From Terriglobales bacterium (GTDB lineage Bacteria; Acidobacteriota; Terriglobia; Terriglobales; Acidobacteriaceae), in NCBI GenBank assembly GCA_035651995.1, contig DASRER010000012.1:33362-97361 (forward strand): a DNA stretch of 64,000 nucleotides, read 5' to 3'. Each line of letters begins with the position of its first letter. Position 1 is the first letter of the stretch. Shown in pieces: positions 17,516 to 25,769 of this stretch. The position numbers were made by a program, and so were the translations under genes. The notes beneath the pieces were generated by a model that saw only the letters and a list, made by a program, of their open reading frames with translations, made no database searches and had not been told where the DNA came from.

Positions 17516-18358
17516 GTGGTCACCCAAAGCACAACTCTTGCGGGAACGCGCGCGGAGGCACAGGTGCGCGCGGAAGCGCGCGGCCCGGCGTTGCTGGCCA
17601 CCCTGTCTCTGTGGTGGCGCGAGATCGTGCGCTTCTACCGGCAGCGCAGCCGCGTGGTGGGCGTTATCGCGTCACCGGTGCTGTTCTGGCTGGTGATCGG
17701 ATCGGGATTCGGTACGTCGCTCCGCTCGAGCGCAAGCGGCGGCGGGCATTATCTGGAATATTTTTTCCCGGGCGCGCTTATCATGATCGTGCTGTTCACC
17801 AGCATCTTCACAATGATGAGCGTGATCGAAGACCGCCGCGAAGGATTTCTGCTTTCGGTGCTGGCGGCGCCGGTGAGCCGGTCCGTGATCGTGCTCGGCA
17901 AAGTTCTGGGCGGCGCGACGCTGGCGGCCGTGCAGGGCCTGATCTTCCTGGCGTTTGCGCCGGCGATCGGGATCCACTTCACGCTGGAAAGGTTTTTGCT
18001 CACCGCTGCCGTCGTCTTCCTGGTGGCGTTTGCGCTGACTGCATTGGGATTCGCCGTCGCCTGGCCGATGGATTCGCCGCAGGCGTTCCACGCCGTGGTG
18101 AACCTGTTCATGATCCCGCTGTGGCTGGTTTCGGGCGCGCTGTTTCCGCTAACCGGCGCTTCGGGATGGATTCGCGCCATCATGCGCGCCAATCCGCTGA
18201 CCTATGGCGTGGAAGCGCTGCGCGCGCTGCTCTTCCCGGCTGCGCCGACGGATTTCGGCGTCGGAACGGCGCTGGCCGTGTTGGGCGGCTTCTCCGGCGT
18301 GATGTTCGTAGCGGCGTTCGTGCTGGCGAACCGGCGGACGACGCGCCCGGCGGCATGA
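17516..18358 (+). CDS. ABC-2 type transporter permease
   Basis: 280 aa with about six hydrophobic segments and the ABC-2 membrane-domain pattern: a cytoplasmic N-terminus (LLATLSLWWREIVRFYRQRS), a GALIMIVLFTSIFTMMSVIEDRREG segment with the coupling-helix style ending, and GALFPLTGASGWIRAIMRANPLTYGVEALR near the C-terminus. It pairs with the preceding ATPase. The start is a GTG without a clear Shine-Dalgarno; a TACAAT at 17499-17504 lies only 12 bases upstream, so a very short leader is possible. Confidence 0.88.
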   Translation: MVTQSTTLAGTRAEAQVRAEARGPALLATLSLWWREIVRFYRQRSRVVGVIASPVLFWLVIGSGFGTSLRSSASGGGHYLEYFFPGALIMIVLFTSIFTMMSVIEDRREGFLLSVLAAPVSRSVIVLGKVLGGATLAAVQGLIFLAFAPAIGIHFTLERFLLTAAVVFLVAFALTALGFAVAWPMDSPQAFHAVVNLFMIPLWLVSGALFPLTGASGWIRAIMRANPLTYGVEALRALLFPAAPTDFGVGTALAVLGGFSGVMFVAAFVLANRRTTRPAA

Positions 18359-18379
18359 ACCAATTCTGAAACCCTGCGA

Positions 18380-18802
18380 ATGGCCGACTATTCCATCTTC
18401 CCTGTCATCGACGCCAGCCTGAACGGCGCCAGCGCGGTGCTGATCACGACCGGGCGCGTCCTGATCGGGCGCGGCAGGATCGCCGCGCATCGCGCGTGCA
18501 TGATCGCGGCGGTGGTCACGTCGTCACTGTTCCTGGCGTCGTATCTCTACTACCACGCGCACGTGGGCTCGGTGCGCTTCCCCGGCCAGGGATGGGTTCG
18601 GCCGGTGTACTTCGGCATTCTGATTTCGCACACGCTGCTGGCCGCCGCGGTGGTGCCGCTGGTCCTGATGACGCTTTCGCGCGCGCTGCGGCAGCGCTTC
18701 GACCGGCACCGCGCCATCGCCCGCTGGACGTATCCGGTGTGGCTGTATGTGTCGGTCACTGGCGTGGTGATTTATTTCATGCTGTATCGGATTTACGCAT
18801 AG
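18380..18802 (+). CDS. DUF420 membrane protein (CtaM-like oxidase assembly factor)
   Basis: 140 aa with four hydrophobic segments. FPVIDASLNGASAVLITTG at the N-terminus, HRACMIAAVVTSSLFLASYL, HTLLAAAVVPLVLMTLSRAL and HRAIARWTYPVWLYVSVTGV follow the DUF420 pattern with conserved histidines. CtaM, the named family member, is needed for haem-copper oxidase biogenesis in Gram-positive bacteria, consistent with its position behind ctaA-ctaB-ABC. It starts 21 bases after the permease. Confidence 0.85.
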   Translation: MADYSIFPVIDASLNGASAVLITTGRVLIGRGRIAAHRACMIAAVVTSSLFLASYLYYHAHVGSVRFPGQGWVRPVYFGILISHTLLAAAVVPLVLMTLSRALRQRFDRHRAIARWTYPVWLYVSVTGVVIYFMLYRIYA

Positions 18803-18807
18803 CGGCA

Positions 18808-19086
18808 ATGGAACGACGAATGCCAACGCTCAAACTGAAGATTGACGTGGGCGGAACGACGGGCGATGAGGCCTGGAGGGCGATCCAGCAGTTTGATCCG
18901 ATTCAGGGCGCGTACTTCGGCCTCGAGTTTGGCGGATCGAAGTGCAGGCACGCCGCCGGCGCTCCGCACTCGGCCGGTGAGTGGATCGGCGCCGCCGTGA
19001 GGGTCGGCGACCCTCTGCTCGGGCAGTACGCCGTGTCGCACTACCTGGAGCAGCCGCGAGTCCTCGACGTGGATGTGGAGCCGTAG
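18808..19086 (+). CDS. Small protein of unknown function
   Basis: 92 aa, not recognised. It starts at ATG 18808 (MERRMPTLKLKIDVGGTTG) five bases after the DUF420 stop, or at ATG 18820. It is mostly hydrophilic, with no signal peptide and one cysteine. Close spacing and same orientation suggest it belongs to the oxidase-assembly operon. Its reality rests on spacing and continuous reading frame only. Confidence 0.5.
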   Translation: MERRMPTLKLKIDVGGTTGDEAWRAIQQFDPIQGAYFGLEFGGSKCRHAAGAPHSAGEWIGAAVRVGDPLLGQYAVSHYLEQPRVLDVDVEP

Positions 19087-19118
19087 CCGTTTGGGCGCTC
19101 GCCGCGGACGGCGCGAGT

Positions 19119-19178
19119 GAAGTAGGGATGCTTCGACTCTGCCCCTCGCGTTGCTCGGGACTCCGCTCAGCATGACGG
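19119..19178 (+). repeat. Candidate dispersed intergenic element
   Basis: This noncoding stretch holds GGATGCTTCGACTCTG and CTCCGCTCAGCATGACGG around a CTCGCGTTGCTCGGG centre. Its style resembles dispersed 'CGAAGCATC / GCTCAGCATGAC' elements of acidobacterial intergenic regions. It has only one copy in this window, so the assignment is from memory of style. Confidence 0.35.
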
Positions 19179-19196
19179 CAAACAGAATTGGAGTAC

Positions 19197-20102
19197 ATGA
19201 CGGAAGCAGACAGCAAGGCAGAATCGATTGAAACTGCGCCGAAGAAACCGCGCATGCCGCTGCGCACGCGCATCATTTTCTTCGTTGTGGCCTGGGCCAT
19301 CGTGCTCATGCCGTTTCTGTTCTGGCGGAGCACGTGGTTTGGGCGTCCGCTCACCGACACCGAGATCACCGAGTACCTGCGCGACGACTCCAGGCCGCGC
19401 CACATCCAGCATGCGCTGGTGCAGATTGCCGACCGCATGGCCAAGGCGCGTGCCACGGGGCGCGCGCCGGCCGACGCGGCGCGGCAGTGGTATCCGGAGC
19501 TGGTGCGGCTGGCGAAGCATCCAGTGGAGGAGATTCGCAACACCGATGCCTGGCTGATGGGACAGGACCCCTCGCGGCCCGAGTTTCACCGCGCCCTGTT
19601 CGCGATGCTGGAAGACGGCTCGCTCGGCGTCCGCAATAACGCAGCGCTGTCGCTGGTGAGCTTCGGCGATGACGCGGGCCACCAACAGATTTCCGCCATG
19701 CTTGCGCCGGCCGAGGTCAAGTCAGTAGTGGCGGGCGAAGTGGCCGCGGTCGCGAAGGCCGGCGATTCGATTCGCGGTGGCACCATGGTGGCGCGCCTCG
19801 ATGTCCAGGGCCTGAGCAACGCCGGGCCGGTGAAAACGAGCTTCGACATCCGCTCACCCATTAGCGGCAAGTTGCGATCGGTGGCGGTGAAAAAGGGTGA
19901 TCACGTGCCGGGCGATGCGCTCGTCGCCATCGTCGATCCCGGTCCGGAACAGGTTTGGGAGGCGCTGCGCGCCCTCTATATGATCGGGAACAAGGACGAC
20001 CTGCCGCTGGTTCGCCGCTATGAAGCCGCGAATCCCGACATGCCCGACAAAGTCCGCGAACAGGCGAGGAACACAGAGAAGGCGATTCTGGCGAGGAAGT
20101 AG
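19197..20102 (+). CDS. Membrane-anchored HEAT-repeat-like protein with an inserted lipoyl/biotinyl-like domain
   Basis: 301 aa. One N-terminal anchor (RIIFFVVAWAIVLMPFLFW) is preceded by a charged cytoplasmic tail. Residues 55-165 are helical pairs of HEAT type (VRLAKHPVEEIRNTDAWLMG, LEDGSLGVRNNAALSLVSFG). From about 175 to 245 there is a barrel-sandwich domain (FDIRSPISGKLRSVAVKKGD, then ALVAIVDPG), followed by another HEAT-like pair. The domain lacks the AMKM/DKA lysine site, so it looks like an HlyD-type hairpin barrel rather than a carrier. ATG 19197 has TGGAG just upstream. It is in the same direction as the oxidase-assembly genes. Confidence 0.65.
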   Translation: MTEADSKAESIETAPKKPRMPLRTRIIFFVVAWAIVLMPFLFWRSTWFGRPLTDTEITEYLRDDSRPRHIQHALVQIADRMAKARATGRAPADAARQWYPELVRLAKHPVEEIRNTDAWLMGQDPSRPEFHRALFAMLEDGSLGVRNNAALSLVSFGDDAGHQQISAMLAPAEVKSVVAGEVAAVAKAGDSIRGGTMVARLDVQGLSNAGPVKTSFDIRSPISGKLRSVAVKKGDHVPGDALVAIVDPGPEQVWEALRALYMIGNKDDLPLVRRYEAANPDMPDKVREQARNTEKAILARK

Positions 20103-20104
20103 TA

Positions 20105-20175
20105 AACCGCTGCCAGCTGCCGGCTTCTGGTTGCCGGCCAAGCTTCTGACTGATTCGGCCAGCAGCCAGTAGCGG
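20105..20175. repeat. Heptad repeat (GCCAGCA/GCCAGTA unit)
   Basis: GCCAGCAGCCAGTAGC-type units lie between two convergent genes. The 17 bases at 20157-20173 are identical to 37501-37517. Confidence 0.75.
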
Positions 20176-20177
20176 CT

Positions 20178-20546
20178 CTAGTACGGCATCACACCGACTT
20201 CTTTTTCCACTTCCACCGTGTCCACCATCACGATGGCGTCCCAGGGACAGCCGTCGAGGAAGGCGCCGTCGGGGCCCTTGCTGGTGCACTTCTTGCACCC
20301 GATGCAGAGCAACGGATCCACCTGGATGCGGCCGAAGGGCGGGTGGTCCTGGTCGGGCACCCAGAACATGCAGTCCTCCACCGGGCAGTACTCCACGCAG
20401 GCGGGCGAGCCGGCGCATCCGGTGCAGCACTCGGTGATGACGGCGAGCTCCTTGGGCTTCTTGCGGCGCGGGTAGTTCTGCCCCTTGGAGCGGGGCTCGA
20501 ACTTCAGTTCGTCAGGGACGAGGCCGGGGGCCGTTTCGGCGGGCAT
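20178..20546 (-). CDS. 2x[4Fe-4S] ferredoxin
   Basis: 122 aa. The second cluster motif CIGCKKCTSKGPDGAFLDGC with a following CPWDAI is extended between the third and fourth cysteines. The first is CCTGCAGSPACVEYCP, also expanded relative to the usual CxxCxxCxxxCP. This spacing fits the FdxA/Alvin-type family of electron carriers with an inserted loop. A 40-residue polar N-terminus precedes it. Redox partners are not evident: neighbours on the same strand are absent, and it converges with the HEAT gene. The minus-strand ATG at 20546 is the only good start. Confidence 0.85.
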   Translation of the reverse strand: MPAETAPGLVPDELKFEPRSKGQNYPRRKKPKELAVITECCTGCAGSPACVEYCPVEDCMFWVPDQDHPPFGRIQVDPLLCIGCKKCTSKGPDGAFLDGCPWDAIVMVDTVEVEKEVGVMPY

Positions 20547-20584
20547 GCGGGCACATTATACATTTGGCCCCGGATTGTTCGAAG

Positions 20585-20698
20585 GATTGCAAAATTGCCG
20601 AATTGAGGGATTGCAGAATTGCAAATGTGCCAGGATGCGTCAGACTTCAAGCTGGTTTTTTCAATTCGGCGGCCCGGCAATTCGGCGGTTCAGCAGAC
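20585..20698. repeat. GAATTGC-type repeats, inverted arms, upstream of ssb
   Basis: ATTGCAAAATTGCCGAATTG and related units (20585-20628) are followed after 30 bases by the opposite orientation (AATTCGGCGG..AATTCGGCGG, 20663-20694), so a hairpin could form. The same unit occurs at 7246-7281. Confidence 0.6.
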
Positions 20699-20706
20699 GC
20701 TTCTGA

Positions 20707-20712
20707 TATATT
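20707..20712 (+). promoter_or_regulatory. Candidate -10 element for ssb
   Basis: TATATT lies 34 bases before the ssb ATG, with GCGGAG at 20733-20738 as Shine-Dalgarno. The -35 region falls inside the repeat tract and is not recognisable. Confidence 0.3.
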
Positions 20713-20745
20713 GGCCGCAAATCCCACACAGAGCGGAGCCACCCC

Positions 20746-21225
20746 ATGGCGAAGAGCGTGAACAAAGTCATTCTGATCGGCAATCTGGGCAAGGACCCTG
20801 AGGTGAAGTTCACGCCGCAGGGCACGGCGGTGGCGAAGTTTACCGTTGCGACGAACTCGCGTTTCAAAGATAAGACGTCCGGCGACTGGCAGGAGCGCAC
20901 CGAGTGGCACAACGTGGTGGCCTGGGAGCGGCTGGCCGAGATTGCCGGTGAGTACCTGAAGAAGGGCCGCACCGTCTACATCGAAGGCCGCCTGCAGACG
21001 CGCTCCTGGGACGATAAGGAAACCGGCCAGAAGAAGTACATGACCGAGGTCGTGGCCAACGACCTGGTGCTGCTCGGCGGCCGCGACGCTGTCGGCGGCG
21101 GCGAGATGCGCGCGCGCGGCGCGCAGTCGTCATCTGCCGGCCCGGGCGGCGGCATGGACCAGCGCAACCCGCACGCCGACGAAGTGGCGCAGACGAACAT
21201 CACAGACGAAGATATTCCGTTCTAG
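20746..21225 (+). CDS. ssb: Single-stranded DNA-binding protein
   Basis: 159 aa. The OB fold starts with [20 protein letters not shown] and contains [20 protein letters not shown] and [12 protein letters not shown] Gly/Ser-rich linker leads to the acidic tip ITDEDIPF, the interaction peptide of SSB for other replication and repair proteins. Monocistronic, with its own terminator at 21253. Confidence 0.97.
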   Translation: MAKSVNKVILIGNLGKDPEVKFTPQGTAVAKFTVATNSRFKDKTSGDWQERTEWHNVVAWERLAEIAGEYLKKGRTVYIEGRLQTRSWDDKETGQKKYMTEVVANDLVLLGGRDAVGGGEMRARGAQSSSAGPGGGMDQRNPHADEVAQTNITDEDIPF

Positions 21226-21252
21226 GATCAGTTCTCAGTTCTATGCTCTCCG

Positions 21253-21283
21253 AAGGCGCGGCGATTGCCGCGCCTTTGCCTTT
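21253..21283 (+). terminator. Terminator after ssb
   Basis: Stem of 10 bp (21253-21262 with 21267-21276), GATT loop and a T-rich tail TTTGCCTTTGG. Confidence 0.75.
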
Positions 21284-21292
21284 GGCAGGCAG

Positions 21293-21314
21293 GAGACGTT
21301 GCAAGCCACGTCTC
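21293..21314. repeat. GAGACGT palindromic element, copy 1
   Basis: GAGACGTTGCAAGCCACGTC followed by TC forms a near-palindrome (GAGACGT arms). Further copies are at 54672-54697, 55888-55913, 55931-55955 and in uvrC at 58007-58028. Confidence 0.75.
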
Positions 21315-21387
21315 TACGCGGAGCGACCGGCTGCCATCCAACACCCGCCCGCTATTTGCCATCCAATCTGAGCTGTACGTGTTTGCT

Positions 21388-22413
21388 ATGCGGGTCTTCG
21401 ATTCCACGCCATTTTCCCTGCTTTCCTCTCCTCGGCCTGCGTTCGGTTTCCTTGCTGCGGCTGGGCTCGCTTTGACGCTGGTGAGCTGCCACCATGCCGA
21501 CGTGCGGCAGGCGCTGCGCAGCCAGGCGCTGCAGGCGCCGCAAGGGCCGCCGGTGATGCTGGCGGCTTATCAGCCCTGGTTCGGCAACAGCAGCCACATC
21601 AACGTAGGCTACTCGTCGCAGGATGAGCGCGTGCTCGAACGCCAGATCGCCGAGGCCAAGGACCTGGGCATCCGCGGCTTCGTGGTGAACTGGTATGGCC
21701 CGAACAAGAACTTTGAAGATCGCAGCTATGCCCTGCTGCAGCGCGTAGCTGGCCAGGACCGCGACTTCCGCGTCGCACTGATGTATGACGAAGACGACGG
21801 TGGCGGCGACACGACGAACCAGGTAATCGGCGACCTGCAGTACGCATACGACCGCTACATCGGGTCGCGGGCAGATGGGTCGCGCTCGGCGTATCTGCGC
21901 TACAACGGCCGCCCGGTGATCTTCATCTTCCCCAAGGGCGGTGCGACGGACTGGTCGCGGGTCCGGCGCGCGACGGATTCCTGGGACGATCCGCCGCTGC
22001 TCCTCTACAAGGACGGCAACAGCAAGTACGCCTCCGACTTCGACGGCTTCTACGCCTGGGTGCAACCCGGGCGCGGCGGATGGCAGCGCGACGGCTCCAA
22101 CTGGGGCCGCGACTACCTCGACAGCTTCTACGCGCGCATGAGCGCGCATTATCCCGACAAGATCGCCGTCGGCGCAGCCTGGCCCGGCTTCGACGATTCG
22201 CGCGCCTCCTGGACGCGCAACCGGCGCATGAACGCGCGCTGCGGCAAGACGTTTGAAGATTCGCTCGGCCTCTTCCGCCGCTACTACAGCGACCAGAAGC
22301 CGCTTCCCTTCCTCATGATCGTTACCTGGAACGATTACGAGGAAGGCACCGCCATCGAGCGCGGGGTGGTGCGCTGCGGCGGCGGGGAGAGCACTGCCAC
22401 GGCCGGGCGTTAG
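21388..22413 (+). CDS. Putative lipoprotein of glycoside hydrolase family 99-like type
   Basis: 341 aa. The N-terminus ends with LALTLVSCHHADV, a lipobox-like VSC site. The rest is a (beta/alpha)8-style sequence: VMLAAYQPWFG, AKDLGIRGFVVNWYGP, GRPVIFIFPKGG and VTWNDYEEGTAIE, which match GH99/WsbX-like endomannosidase relatives. The final motif contains the conserved Trp-Asn and the Glu region. The substrate is unknown. ATG 21388 is chosen because it starts the signal sequence; upstream the frame crosses the palindrome element. No carbohydrate genes are adjacent. Confidence 0.7.
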   Translation: MRVFDSTPFSLLSSPRPAFGFLAAAGLALTLVSCHHADVRQALRSQALQAPQGPPVMLAAYQPWFGNSSHINVGYSSQDERVLERQIAEAKDLGIRGFVVNWYGPNKNFEDRSYALLQRVAGQDRDFRVALMYDEDDGGGDTTNQVIGDLQYAYDRYIGSRADGSRSAYLRYNGRPVIFIFPKGGATDWSRVRRATDSWDDPPLLLYKDGNSKYASDFDGFYAWVQPGRGGWQRDGSNWGRDYLDSFYARMSAHYPDKIAVGAAWPGFDDSRASWTRNRRMNARCGKTFEDSLGLFRRYYSDQKPLPFLMIVTWNDYEEGTAIERGVVRCGGGESTATAGR

Positions 22414-22426
22414 TAGAAAAACTTCT

Positions 22427-22546
22427 TACCGCGAATCACGCGGATGAACGCGGAGCAATCCGCGGAGGCTGCGGACATCAGGTTCTTCTGTCCCAATAGC
22501 GGTCTGGACGTCACTCGAAACCCCGCGCCTCCGTGTCTCCGCGGTT
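22427..22546 (+). repeat. Degenerate repeat with CGCGGA units upstream of cyaY
   Basis: CGCGAATCACGCGGATGAAC, CGCGGAGCAATCCGCGGAGG and later CTCCGTGTCTCCGCGG suggest short degenerate units with an inverted partner close to the cyaY start. The boundary is judged by eye. Confidence 0.4.
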
Positions 22547-22549
22547 AGA

Positions 22550-22888
22550 ATGTCGTTCATGGACGACCAGGAATTCCGCAAGCGCGCCGAGAGCGCGCTC
22601 GAATCGTTGAAGACCGCGCTCATCGCCGCTGAAGGCGACGCCGAGATGGAAGTGGAAGAGCAGGGCGGCGCGCTGCACATCAGCTTCGAGGGGCCCGAAG
22701 GCAGGTTCGTGATCTCGCCCAACTCCGCCGCGCGGCAGATCTGGATTTCGGCGCTCTCCACCAGCTTCAAGCTGGATTGGTCCGATTCCACCGGCGACTG
22801 GGTGCTGCCGAGGTCCGGTGAGCGACTGAAGCCGCTCGTCGGAAGGTTGATCAATCAGCAATTGGGCGCGGAAAAAGTTTCCCTCTGA
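22550..22888 (+). CDS. cyaY: Frataxin-like iron donor protein CyaY
   Basis: 112 aa. The N-terminal helix (EFRKRAESALESLKTAL) carries the acidic ridge, followed by a beta sheet with ALHISFEGPEGRFVISPN, RQIWISALSTSFKLDW and WVLPRSGERLKPLV, which align with E. coli CyaY strand by strand. Frataxins bind iron and modulate Fe-S cluster assembly. The start is ATG 22550 or the in-frame ATG 22559 (MDDQEF), which better matches the family. No isc genes are beside it. Confidence 0.85.
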   Translation: MSFMDDQEFRKRAESALESLKTALIAAEGDAEMEVEEQGGALHISFEGPEGRFVISPNSAARQIWISALSTSFKLDWSDSTGDWVLPRSGERLKPLVGRLINQQLGAEKVSL

Positions 22889-22949
22889 CCCTTGCCATAC
22901 CCTGCGGGTGTGCGGACAGGCCTTCAGAACCCCACCTGGATGCAGCCTC

Positions 22950-22990
22950 CAACTCGGTAATCGGTACTCGGTGCTCGCCACTCGGCACTG
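22950..22990. repeat. Heptad repeat (GGTACTC/GGTGCTC unit)
   Basis: GGTAATC, GGTACTC, GGTGCTC, GCCACTC, GGCACTG run at a 7-nt period between the convergent cyaY and YpdA-like genes. Confidence 0.6.
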
Positions 22991-22997
22991 TCTTTCT

Positions 22998-24008
22998 TTA
23001 TGCCGGCACCGGCGCCAGCTTGCGGCGAAGGTCACGGGCGATCTGGGCGCCGTGGAAGCGGCCGTTTTCGATAAAAATCTCGTTCGTGCGCGAGCCCGCC
23101 ACGATCACGCCCGCCAGGTAAATGCCCGGCACATTCGACTCCAGCGTCTCGGGATCGCACACCGGGCGACAGTCCTGGTTCGTGAGCTGCACACCGAGCG
23201 AGCGCAGGAAGTCGAAATCGGGATGGTATCCGGTGAGCGCAAGCACGAAGTCGTTCTTTAGTCTCAGGTCCCCGTCGGGAGTTGAGAGCAGGACCGAGCG
23301 CTCGGTGATCTCTTTCACCGTGGTGTTGAAGTAGGCCTTGATCTCGCCCGCCTTGATGCGGTTCTCGATGTCCGGCTTGATCCAGTATTTGACGTTCTGA
23401 TGGATTGCCGGGCCGCGATGCACCATGGTCACGCGCGCCCCCTGGCGCCAGAGTTCAAGCGCGGCGATGGCGGCAGAATTCTTTGCCCCGATGATGACCA
23501 CGTCGCAGTTGAAATATGGATGCGCTTCTTTGTAGTAGTGCGCCACCTTGGGCAGGTCCTCGCCGGGAATATTCAGGTAATTCGGCAGGTCGTAGTATCC
23601 GGTGGCGACGATGATCTTGCGCGCGAGGATTTCGTTGGCGGTCCCATCGCGGTCGAGGGTCGAGACGCGGAATTCTCCGTCGCTGCCGGAGACGCGCTCC
23701 ACACGCTCGTACTGCCGCACCACGAGTTTGTACGTCTCGGCAACGCGGCGGTAGTACTCAAGCGCCTCGGAGCGCGTGGGCTTGCGATGGTTCTCGGTCG
23801 GGAACGGGATGTCGCCAATCTCCAGCAGCTCCGGCGTGGTGAAGAACGTCATGTGCGTCGGATAGTGGAAGAGCGAGTTGGCCAGGCAGCCCTTGTCCAC
23901 GTTCACCGCGGTGAAGCCGGCGCGCCGCGCATCGATGGCGCAGGCCAGGCCGGTCGGCCCGGCGCCGATCACCAGCACGTCGAAGATTGTTTCCGCAGAA
24001 TCGGGCAT
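22998..24008 (-). CDS. YpdA-family FAD-dependent pyridine-nucleotide oxidoreductase
   Basis: 336 aa. The FAD-binding GAGPTGLACAIDARRAG motif is at residues 15-31, a second Rossmann motif VVIIGAKNSAAIAALELW begins at about 170, and C-terminal GIYLAGVIVAGSRTNEIFIE follows. The sequence KGCLANSLFHYPTHMTFFTT near residue 40 is characteristic of YpdA, the bacillithiol disulfide reductase. No CxxC redox pair is seen, also a YpdA trait. Whether the host makes bacillithiol cannot be judged here. It is divergent from fumC. Confidence 0.85.
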   Translation of the reverse strand: MPDSAETIFDVLVIGAGPTGLACAIDARRAGFTAVNVDKGCLANSLFHYPTHMTFFTTPELLEIGDIPFPTENHRKPTRSEALEYYRRVAETYKLVVRQYERVERVSGSDGEFRVSTLDRDGTANEILARKIIVATGYYDLPNYLNIPGEDLPKVAHYYKEAHPYFNCDVVIIGAKNSAAIAALELWRQGARVTMVHRGPAIHQNVKYWIKPDIENRIKAGEIKAYFNTTVKEITERSVLLSTPDGDLRLKNDFVLALTGYHPDFDFLRSLGVQLTNQDCRPVCDPETLESNVPGIYLAGVIVAGSRTNEIFIENGRFHGAQIARDLRRKLAPVPA

Positions 24009-24120
24009 GCGCGTTGGATGCGTGCCTGCAGCTCCCGGCGCCGGAAAAAAGCGCGCCCGGCCGCGGCGCCTGTCTTAAGCGTAACAGACGCGGCGGGAAG
24101 CGACGCCTCCGCACGATTGC

Positions 24121-24126
24121 TATAAT
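24121..24126 (+). promoter_or_regulatory. Candidate -10 element for fumC
   Basis: TATAAT lies 31 bases before the fumC ATG, with AGGAG at 24148-24152. The -35 position has no good match. Confidence 0.45.
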
Positions 24127-24156
24127 TTTCCGTTCCCCACACGTTCAGGAGCCGCC

Positions 24157-25566
24157 ATGGCAACCTCCGGAGAGCAGAAGGCCGCTACGCGCACCGAATC
24201 CGACAGCATGGGCCAGATCGAGGTGCCGGCCAACGTTTATTGGGGCGCGCAGACGCAGCGCTCCCTGCACCACTTCAACATCGGCATCGACGTGATGCCG
24301 CCGGAGCTGATCCGCGCGTTTGCCATCCTGAAGAAGGCCTCGGCGCTGGTGAACCAGGAGCTGGGAAAACTGCCCGCCGACAAGGCCAAGCTCATTGTTC
24401 AAGCAGCAGATGAAGTAATCGCCGGAAAGCACGGTAATCAATTCCCATTGCGCATCTGGCAAACCGGCAGCGGCACGCAGACCAACATGAACGTGAACGA
24501 GGTGATCTCGAACCGCGCCATCGAGATTGCCGGCGGCGTGCTGGGATCGAAGAAGCCGGTCCATCCCAACGACGACGTAAACATGTCGCAGTCATCCAAC
24601 GACACGTTCCCCGCGGCGATGCACATCGCGGCCGCCGAGCGCGTGAAGCGCGCGCTCATCCCGGCCGTGCAGCGCGTGCAGAAGGCGATCGAGGCGAAGG
24701 CGAAGGAATTTGGCGCGGTGGTGAAGATCGGCCGCACGCACCTGCAGGACGCCGTGCCGCTCACCGTCGAGCAGGAATTCGGCGGATGGGCGAGCCTGCT
24801 GGAGCGCGACGTGAAACGGCTCGAACAGGTGCTCGATGGCCTTTACGACCTGGCGCTCGGCGGCACCGCCGTCGGCACCGGGCTGAACACCCATCCTGAG
24901 TTTGCGGTGCGAGTGGCGAAGAAGATTGCCGAGCTGACCGGCCTTCCCTTCCGCTCGCATCCCAACAAGTTCGCCGCGCTCTCGGCGCACGACGAGATCG
25001 TCTTCGCGCAGGGCGCGCTGGAGACGCTGGCGGCATCGCTGATGAAGATCGCCAACGACATTCGCTGGCTGTCATCGGGACCGCGTTGCGGACTCGGTGA
25101 GCTGACGATTCCCGAGAACGAGCCCGGATCGTCCATCATGCCGGGAAAAGTGAATCCGACGCAGAGCGAAGCCATGACCATGGTCGCGGCGCAGGTGCAC
25201 GGCGCGACGGCGGCCGTCGGCTTTGCCGGCTCGCAAGGCAACTTCGAGCTGAACGTCTTCAAGCCGGTCATCATTTACAACTTCCTGCACTCGGTCACCC
25301 TGCTCACCGACGCCTGCCAGGGCTTTGTGGACTTCATGATCGCGGGCATCGAACTCGACCGCGAGCGCATTGATTCCTACGTGAAGAATTCGCTGATGCT
25401 GGTGACGGCGCTGGCGCCCAAAGTCGGCTACGACAAAGCGGCGCAGATCGCGCACAAGGCGCACGTGGAACACACCAGCCTGCGCGAAGCAGCAATCAAA
25501 CTGGGTTATGTAACCGGTGAAGAGTTCGACAAGTGGGTGAAGCCGGAGGAGATGACGCACCCGTAG
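24157..25566 (+). CDS. fumC: Class II fumarase
   Basis: 469 aa. The superfamily signature [16 protein letters not shown] is at about residue 325. [38 protein letters not shown] and [19 protein letters not shown] build the active site. It hydrates fumarate to malate in the TCA cycle without an iron-sulfur cluster. The first 20 residues are a polar extension; family homology begins at [14 protein letters not shown]. It is monocistronic. Confidence 0.97.
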   Translation: MATSGEQKAATRTESDSMGQIEVPANVYWGAQTQRSLHHFNIGIDVMPPELIRAFAILKKASALVNQELGKLPADKAKLIVQAADEVIAGKHGNQFPLRIWQTGSGTQTNMNVNEVISNRAIEIAGGVLGSKKPVHPNDDVNMSQSSNDTFPAAMHIAAAERVKRALIPAVQRVQKAIEAKAKEFGAVVKIGRTHLQDAVPLTVEQEFGGWASLLERDVKRLEQVLDGLYDLALGGTAVGTGLNTHPEFAVRVAKKIAELTGLPFRSHPNKFAALSAHDEIVFAQGALETLAASLMKIANDIRWLSSGPRCGLGELTIPENEPGSSIMPGKVNPTQSEAMTMVAAQVHGATAAVGFAGSQGNFELNVFKPVIIYNFLHSVTLLTDACQGFVDFMIAGIELDRERIDSYVKNSLMLVTALAPKVGYDKAAQIAHKAHVEHTSLREAAIKLGYVTGEEFDKWVKPEEMTHP

Positions 25567-25577
25567 GCACGAACGGC

Positions 25578-25769
25578 CTACTTTGCCTTAGGCGGCTCCC
25601 AGAGTTCGATCTCGTTGCTATCTGGGTCCATGATCCACGCGAAGCGGCCGTAGTCATGGTCTTCCCTGCCATCCCCAGGTGCTTTTTGTACCACGCGTAC
25701 ATTTTGCATCCGGGTTTTTCGACTTCAGGACAATAGGACAATGCCGCCGAGGCCGGTAACGCGCTTCAC
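25578..25769 (-). pseudogene. Decayed VOC/glyoxalase-family gene with internal deletion
   Basis: Reading the minus strand from GTG 25769, [12 protein letters not shown] is the usual VOC N-terminus; a stop then follows. In another frame CPEVEKPGCKMYAWYKKHLG continues the expected sequence, and the first frame resumes with EDHDYGRFAWIMDPDSNEIE LWEPPKAK and a stop at 25578. About 70 codons normally found between KHLG and DYGRFAW are missing and the frame is shifted twice. The GTG overlaps the fabH stop (TAGTG), so it was once coupled to fabH. It is a remnant, not a functional enzyme. Confidence 0.8.

Noticed and set aside
25533..25736. Plus-strand 67-codon open frame after fumC
   Set aside because: The minus strand of the same bases spells VOC-family sequence, which explains the open frame; the plus frame has no Shine-Dalgarno or motif.
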